Shown: in pieces, positions 54,983 through 57,754 of the stretch
Position numbering within the stretch: position 1 is the first letter of the stretch
How the letters are laid out: every line of letters begins with the position of its first letter
Assembly: GCA_017960475.1 (NCBI GenBank)
Contig: JAGCZH010000032.1
Location: 1 to 57,754, forward strand
Direction of reading: 5' to 3'
DNA length: 57,754 bases
Source of the DNA: Bacteroidales bacterium
GTDB taxonomy: Bacteria > Bacteroidota > Bacteroidia > Bacteroidales > P3
Notes under the pieces: model-generated
The model's input: the letters and a program-made list of their open reading frames with translations, nothing else
Database searches by the model: none
Told to the model about the DNA's origin: nothing
Position numbers and translations under genes: made by a program

Positions 54983-55074
54983 TGTTAAAAAGGTTAAAAG
55001 GATGAAAAGGGCCACTTCGCTTAAAAGGGCGCTCCCATAACCTTTAAAACCTTTAAAACCCTTTAAACCCTTAA
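54983..55074. repeat. Imperfect inverted AT-rich repeat
   Basis: Left part has TTAAAAAGGTTAAAAGG units and right part CCTTTAAAACC units, roughly complementary, around a GC-containing centre. It fills the gap between the M3 peptidase and the YebC-family gene. It may be a hairpin element of a repeat type common in Bacteroidota intergenic DNA. Confidence 0.5.
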
Positions 55075-55077
55075 CCA

Positions 55078-55788
55078 ATGGGAAGAGCATTTGAATACCG
55101 TAAAGCACGAAAACTGAAACGCTGGGGGCATATGGCCCGCACCTTCACAAAGATTGGAAAAGAGATAGAACTGGCAGTATTGGCTGGCGGTCCCGACCCG
55201 TCGAGCAACCTCCGCCTGCGCCTGCTGATGCAGACCGCCAAGAGCGAGAGTATGCCAAAGGAGAACGTGGAACGCGCCATCAAACGCGCCACCGAGAAAG
55301 ACAAATCGGCATACAAAGAGGTCGTCTACGACGGCAAAGGTCCCCACGGCACCGCCTTCGTGGTGGAGACAGCCACCGACAACCCCACACGCACCGTGGC
55401 AAATGTCCGCGCCGCTTTCGTTCGTGGCAAGGGCGAGCTGGGCACGATGGGTATGAACGACTTCCTTTTCGAGCGCAAATGCAGTTTCGTTGTCGCCTGG
55501 CGTGACGACATCGATATGGACGAGCTTGAGCTCGAGCTGATTGACTGCGATATCGACGAGGTCTTCCGCGACGAGGACGAGATCATGATCTATGCCGACT
55601 TCAAGAACTACGGACCAATATCGAAATACCTTGAGGACAAAGGTTACGAGATCAAGTCATTCAAGTTTGAGCGCATACCTGTTACCATGCGTGAGCTCAC
55701 ACCCGAACAGCAGGAAGATGTCAACGCCCTTGTCGAGCGCCTCGAAGCCGACGACGACGTCGTCAACGTCTTCCACAATATGGCGTAA
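55078..55788 (+). CDS. YebC/PmpR-family DNA-binding regulator
   Basis: A 236-residue protein of standard length. It has the N-terminal basic signature MGRAFEYRKARKLKRWGHMA and ARTFTKIGKEIELAVLAGG, then a segment PKENVERAIKRATEKD, a middle domain YDGKGPHGTAFVVETATDNP and the C-terminal third. Family members bind DNA and affect transcription of diverse genes; some act in translation of proline-rich stretches. No specific target is indicated here. A terminator follows 38 bases downstream. Confidence 0.95.
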   Translation: MGRAFEYRKARKLKRWGHMARTFTKIGKEIELAVLAGGPDPSSNLRLRLLMQTAKSESMPKENVERAIKRATEKDKSAYKEVVYDGKGPHGTAFVVETATDNPTRTVANVRAAFVRGKGELGTMGMNDFLFERKCSFVVAWRDDIDMDELELELIDCDIDEVFRDEDEIMIYADFKNYGPISKYLEDKGYEIKSFKFERIPVTMRELTPEQQEDVNALVERLEADDDVVNVFHNMA

Positions 55789-55826
55789 TACCGGGAACGC
55801 GGACGGCTCGTCCGCAAACAAACAAG

Positions 55827-55850
55827 AAGGCTGCCATCCGGCAGCCTTTT
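55827..55850 (+). terminator. Terminator after the YebC-family gene
   Basis: AAGGCTGCC (55827-55835), loop ATCC, GGCAGCCTT then TT. Stem of 9 pairs. Confidence 0.9.
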
Positions 55851-56160
55851 ATTCGATTACGAAGCAGAGAATAAAAAGATTTGATGATGTTGCTTAGTGT
55901 CGTATTGACTATGTTTTTGATAGTTAAGAATTTGGTCTGTCCTTTTCTTCTTTATCGGGTTACCATCAATACTGCGGAAAAATCACTCGCTTATATGTCC
56001 AATAATTCATATCGACAAAAGCAAAATGTTGCTAAATCTATTTATATGAAACAATAGGCGCGAGGGGCGGAATTAGAATCAAAGTTAATTTCACATGATG
56101 GTAGGGCTGCAGGGTGAGTTTTTTACAAATAATTTTTTGTTCACATTTTGCGTTACACAT
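55851..56160. other. Intergenic region, no gene seen
   Basis: AT-rich, with no convincing gene. At 55941-55960 it holds TTTTCTTCTTTATCGGGTTA, similar at 17 of 20 bases to a sequence at 57354-57373 beyond the ATPase gene. Confidence 0.5.
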
Positions 56161-56190
56161 TTTGTGAAATTTTATTTTTTCGTATATTTG
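56161..56190 (+). promoter_or_regulatory. Promoter of the ATPase gene
   Basis: TTTG (56161-56164), 18 bases, TATATTTG (56183-56190), about 24 bases before the ATG at 56214. This is a good Bacteroidota promoter and shows that the longer frame starting at 56148 is not used. Confidence 0.75.
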
Positions 56191-56213
56191 CAGTGAGAAA
56201 CAAATGTAATGTC

Positions 56214-57344
56214 ATGAATAATCCATTCATATTCAGAGTTTATAAATCAAAAGAACTGTTTTGCAATCGTGAAAAAGAGTTGAAAACGCTGCTCGCAAAT
56301 TGCACATCAGGTGCTGACACCACCCTCATTGCACAGCGTCGTATCGGAAAGACTGGACTGATTCATAGGCTTTTTGACGAAATCAAAACGGAGAAGATGC
56401 CCGTCATACCCATCTATGCCGACATCTTTGCCACACGTTCACTGGACGACTTCATCAAAACGCTATCCGATGCCATAATGAATGCTATCCCAGAGAAGAG
56501 CGGTATCGGCAGGAAATTCTCCAAGTTTATCAAGGCTCTACGTCCGGTGATAACCTACGACCCGCTGACTTCCGCCCCGCAGATACAGCTGACTCTCCAA
56601 AATGAAGAGGAGAAGACGCAAACCCTCAAGGGATTGCTCACTTTCCTTGACACACAGAACGAAAAGATTCTGCTGGCTATTGATGAGTTCCAGCAGATAA
56701 GGGAATATCCGGAGAAGAATGTTGAGGCGATGCTGCGCACCATCATACAGAATCTTAACAATGTGACCTTTCTCTACTGCGGCAGCAAGCGTCACATGAT
56801 GCTTGATATATTCAGCGGAGAACGCAATCCCTTCTATCGCAGCACTGAATTTCTGACATTACAGAAACTCGACCATGATGTATATTCCGCTTTTATAGGC
56901 AGCCATTTCAGAGAAAACGGCATAGGTATAGACAATGAAACTATCGACTATATTTTGGACTGGACCCGTACCCATACCTATTTCACGCAGAGGCTGTGTC
57001 ATACAGTGTACAATATGGCAACTGACAAGGTCGATGTGCAGCTCGTGAAGGAGGCCGCATCACAGATACTGCAATCAGACTCCGTGGTGTTTGGGCAGTA
57101 CCAGCAGATGCTGACCGCAGGGCAATGGAACTTGCTTATTGCCATAGCCAAAGAGGGCAGTGTCTCGCAGATTACGGCTCGCCCGTTCCTCAGAAAATAC
57201 CGGCTTGGCAATCCTTCGTCGGTGAACCGCACCGTAGCTTCTTTGGTGGAGAAGAACATTATTGACGAGAGCTCAGAGAATGGAAAGACCGTATATAGTC
57301 TGAACGACGTATTCCTGTCTAGATGGTTGGAGGAGAAATATTAA
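56214..57344 (+). CDS. P-loop ATPase of the archaeal-ATPase/ATPase_2 type
   Basis: A 376-residue protein. Walker A-like RRIGKTG lies in LIAQRRIGKTGLIHRL, with Walker B-like ILLAIDEFQQI and a sensor-like LYCGSKRHMM. A C-terminal winged-helix-like part follows (SVSQITARPFLRKYRLGNPS, then VEKNIIDESS). This is the pattern of PF01637-type (MNS/STAND-like) ATPases, frequent as accessory genes in Bacteroidota. Its own promoter, its isolated position and the flanking imperfect direct repeats suggest a recently moved gene. The function is unknown. Confidence 0.8.
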   Translation: MNNPFIFRVYKSKELFCNREKELKTLLANCTSGADTTLIAQRRIGKTGLIHRLFDEIKTEKMPVIPIYADIFATRSLDDFIKTLSDAIMNAIPEKSGIGRKFSKFIKALRPVITYDPLTSAPQIQLTLQNEEEKTQTLKGLLTFLDTQNEKILLAIDEFQQIREYPEKNVEAMLRTIIQNLNNVTFLYCGSKRHMMLDIFSGERNPFYRSTEFLTLQKLDHDVYSAFIGSHFRENGIGIDNETIDYILDWTRTHTYFTQRLCHTVYNMATDKVDVQLVKEAASQILQSDSVVFGQYQQMLTAGQWNLLIAIAKEGSVSQITARPFLRKYRLGNPSSVNRTVASLVEKNIIDESSENGKTVYSLNDVFLSRWLEEKY

Positions 57345-57361
57345 ACAAGCTTGTTTCTTCT

Positions 57362-57754
57362 TCATCGGGTGAATATGTCGGACATTTTCATTAGTCTAAC
57401 GGTGTGGGTTTTGCCTGATGCTGTGGTGAGGGTGAGGAGGTAGGTGGCTTGGGGGCGAGTGGTGAGGTCCAACGAGTACTGTTTGGGGCCGTCGGGTGTA
57501 AGGCGGACTTCCTCGCAGCGGCCCATCATATCTGTTAGCCAAACAGTGATGATGGGTTCAGAACATAGGAGGGTCACTTTGCCAGTGGTGGGGTTGGGAT
57601 AGGCTTTCACCGCGTCGGTAGCCACTATGTCTATTCCGATGGGGTCGACGGGTTTGGAGTGCACAACCAGTGTCCGCGTAAGACGGAAGTTACCGTCTTC
57701 GGAGTCGGGGTTGTAATGCCAGGCCTCGGCGGTGATATCGACGGTGCCGGGGCC
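57362..57754 (-). CDS. T9SS type A cargo protein, C-terminal part (truncated by window edge)
   Basis: The frame is open to the right edge of the window (131 codons including the stop). The internal GTG at 57664 is only an artefact of the edge. The last about 85 residues form a type A T9SS sorting domain: AVKAYPNPTTGKVTL, then VWLTDMMGR and TYLLTLTTASG. The upstream visible part (ITAEAWHYNPDSEDGNF) belongs to the unseen cargo. It is GC-richer than the ATPase gene next to it. The product is exported by the type IX system. Confidence 0.85.
   Translation of the reverse strand, partial: GPGTVDITAEAWHYNPDSEDGNFRLTRTLVVHSKPVDPIGIDIVATDAVKAYPNPTTGKVTLLCSEPIITVWLTDMMGRCEEVRLTPDGPKQYSLDLTTRPQATYLLTLTTASGKTHTVRLMKMSDIFTR

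Overview
The window looks like a chromosomal segment of a Bacteroidales (Bacteroidota) species. The reasons are: promoters of the Bacteroidota type (TTTG, about 19-21 bases, then TAnnTTTG), absence of clear Shine-Dalgarno sites, a cobalamin riboswitch in front of a TonB-dependent receptor plus a BtuG-like lipoprotein, an UpxY/NusG-like antiterminator, PepSY-like and DUF4369/redoxin-type secreted proteins, and two proteins with type IX secretion (T9SS) sorting domains (type B at 41300-44020, type A at the right edge). The T9SS signals suggest a T9SS-positive member rather than a classical Bacteroides; I cannot name the species.

Layout. 1-480: four minus-strand tRNA genes (Lys, Leu, Gly, Gly) under one strong promoter. 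487-3971: mutS and a membrane zinc peptidase. 3972-7815: promoter, B12 riboswitch, btuB-like receptor, btuG-like propeller lipoprotein, terminator. 7815-14353 (minus): PHP phosphoesterase + DRTGG protein; rlmH, methyltransferase and GNAT/FemAB-like protein in an overlapping operon; OmpA protein; FtsE; nitroreductase. 14551-19555 (plus): UpxY-like antiterminator followed by TrkA and two TrkH paralogues, closed by a 21-bp-stem terminator. 19719-31309 (minus): PepSY-like protein, purA, an unknown protein, murB, a P-loop/CYTH fusion, MATE exporter, M20 amidohydrolase, acyltransferase, GH20 hexosaminidase. 31495-32976 (plus): polysaccharide flippase.

33040-35003 (minus) is the most unusual part: three small lipoproteins, each with a C-x-C motif plus two further cysteines, flanking a DoxX/MauE-like membrane protein with a thioredoxin-like C-terminus. 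This looks like an envelope thiol/disulfide module. 35225-48699 (minus): O-methyltransferase, ftsK, a secreted protein, murF, tRNA-Pro, a large T9SS cargo protein, a PD40/OmpA protein, lon, rpmE2. From 48953 most genes are on the plus strand: an orphan receiver-domain protein with an unrecognised output domain, a secreted YD-repeat-like protein (minus), a DUF4369-like thioredoxin, an M3 peptidase lipoprotein, a YebC-family regulator, a P-loop ATPase, and the end of a T9SS cargo gene cut by the window edge.

Several gene starts were moved inward because the longest reading frame begins upstream of, or inside, a recognisable promoter (mutS, GH20, the choice-of-anchor-L protein, the YD-like protein, the ATPase). 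No CRISPR array, insertion sequence, prophage or rRNA gene was seen.
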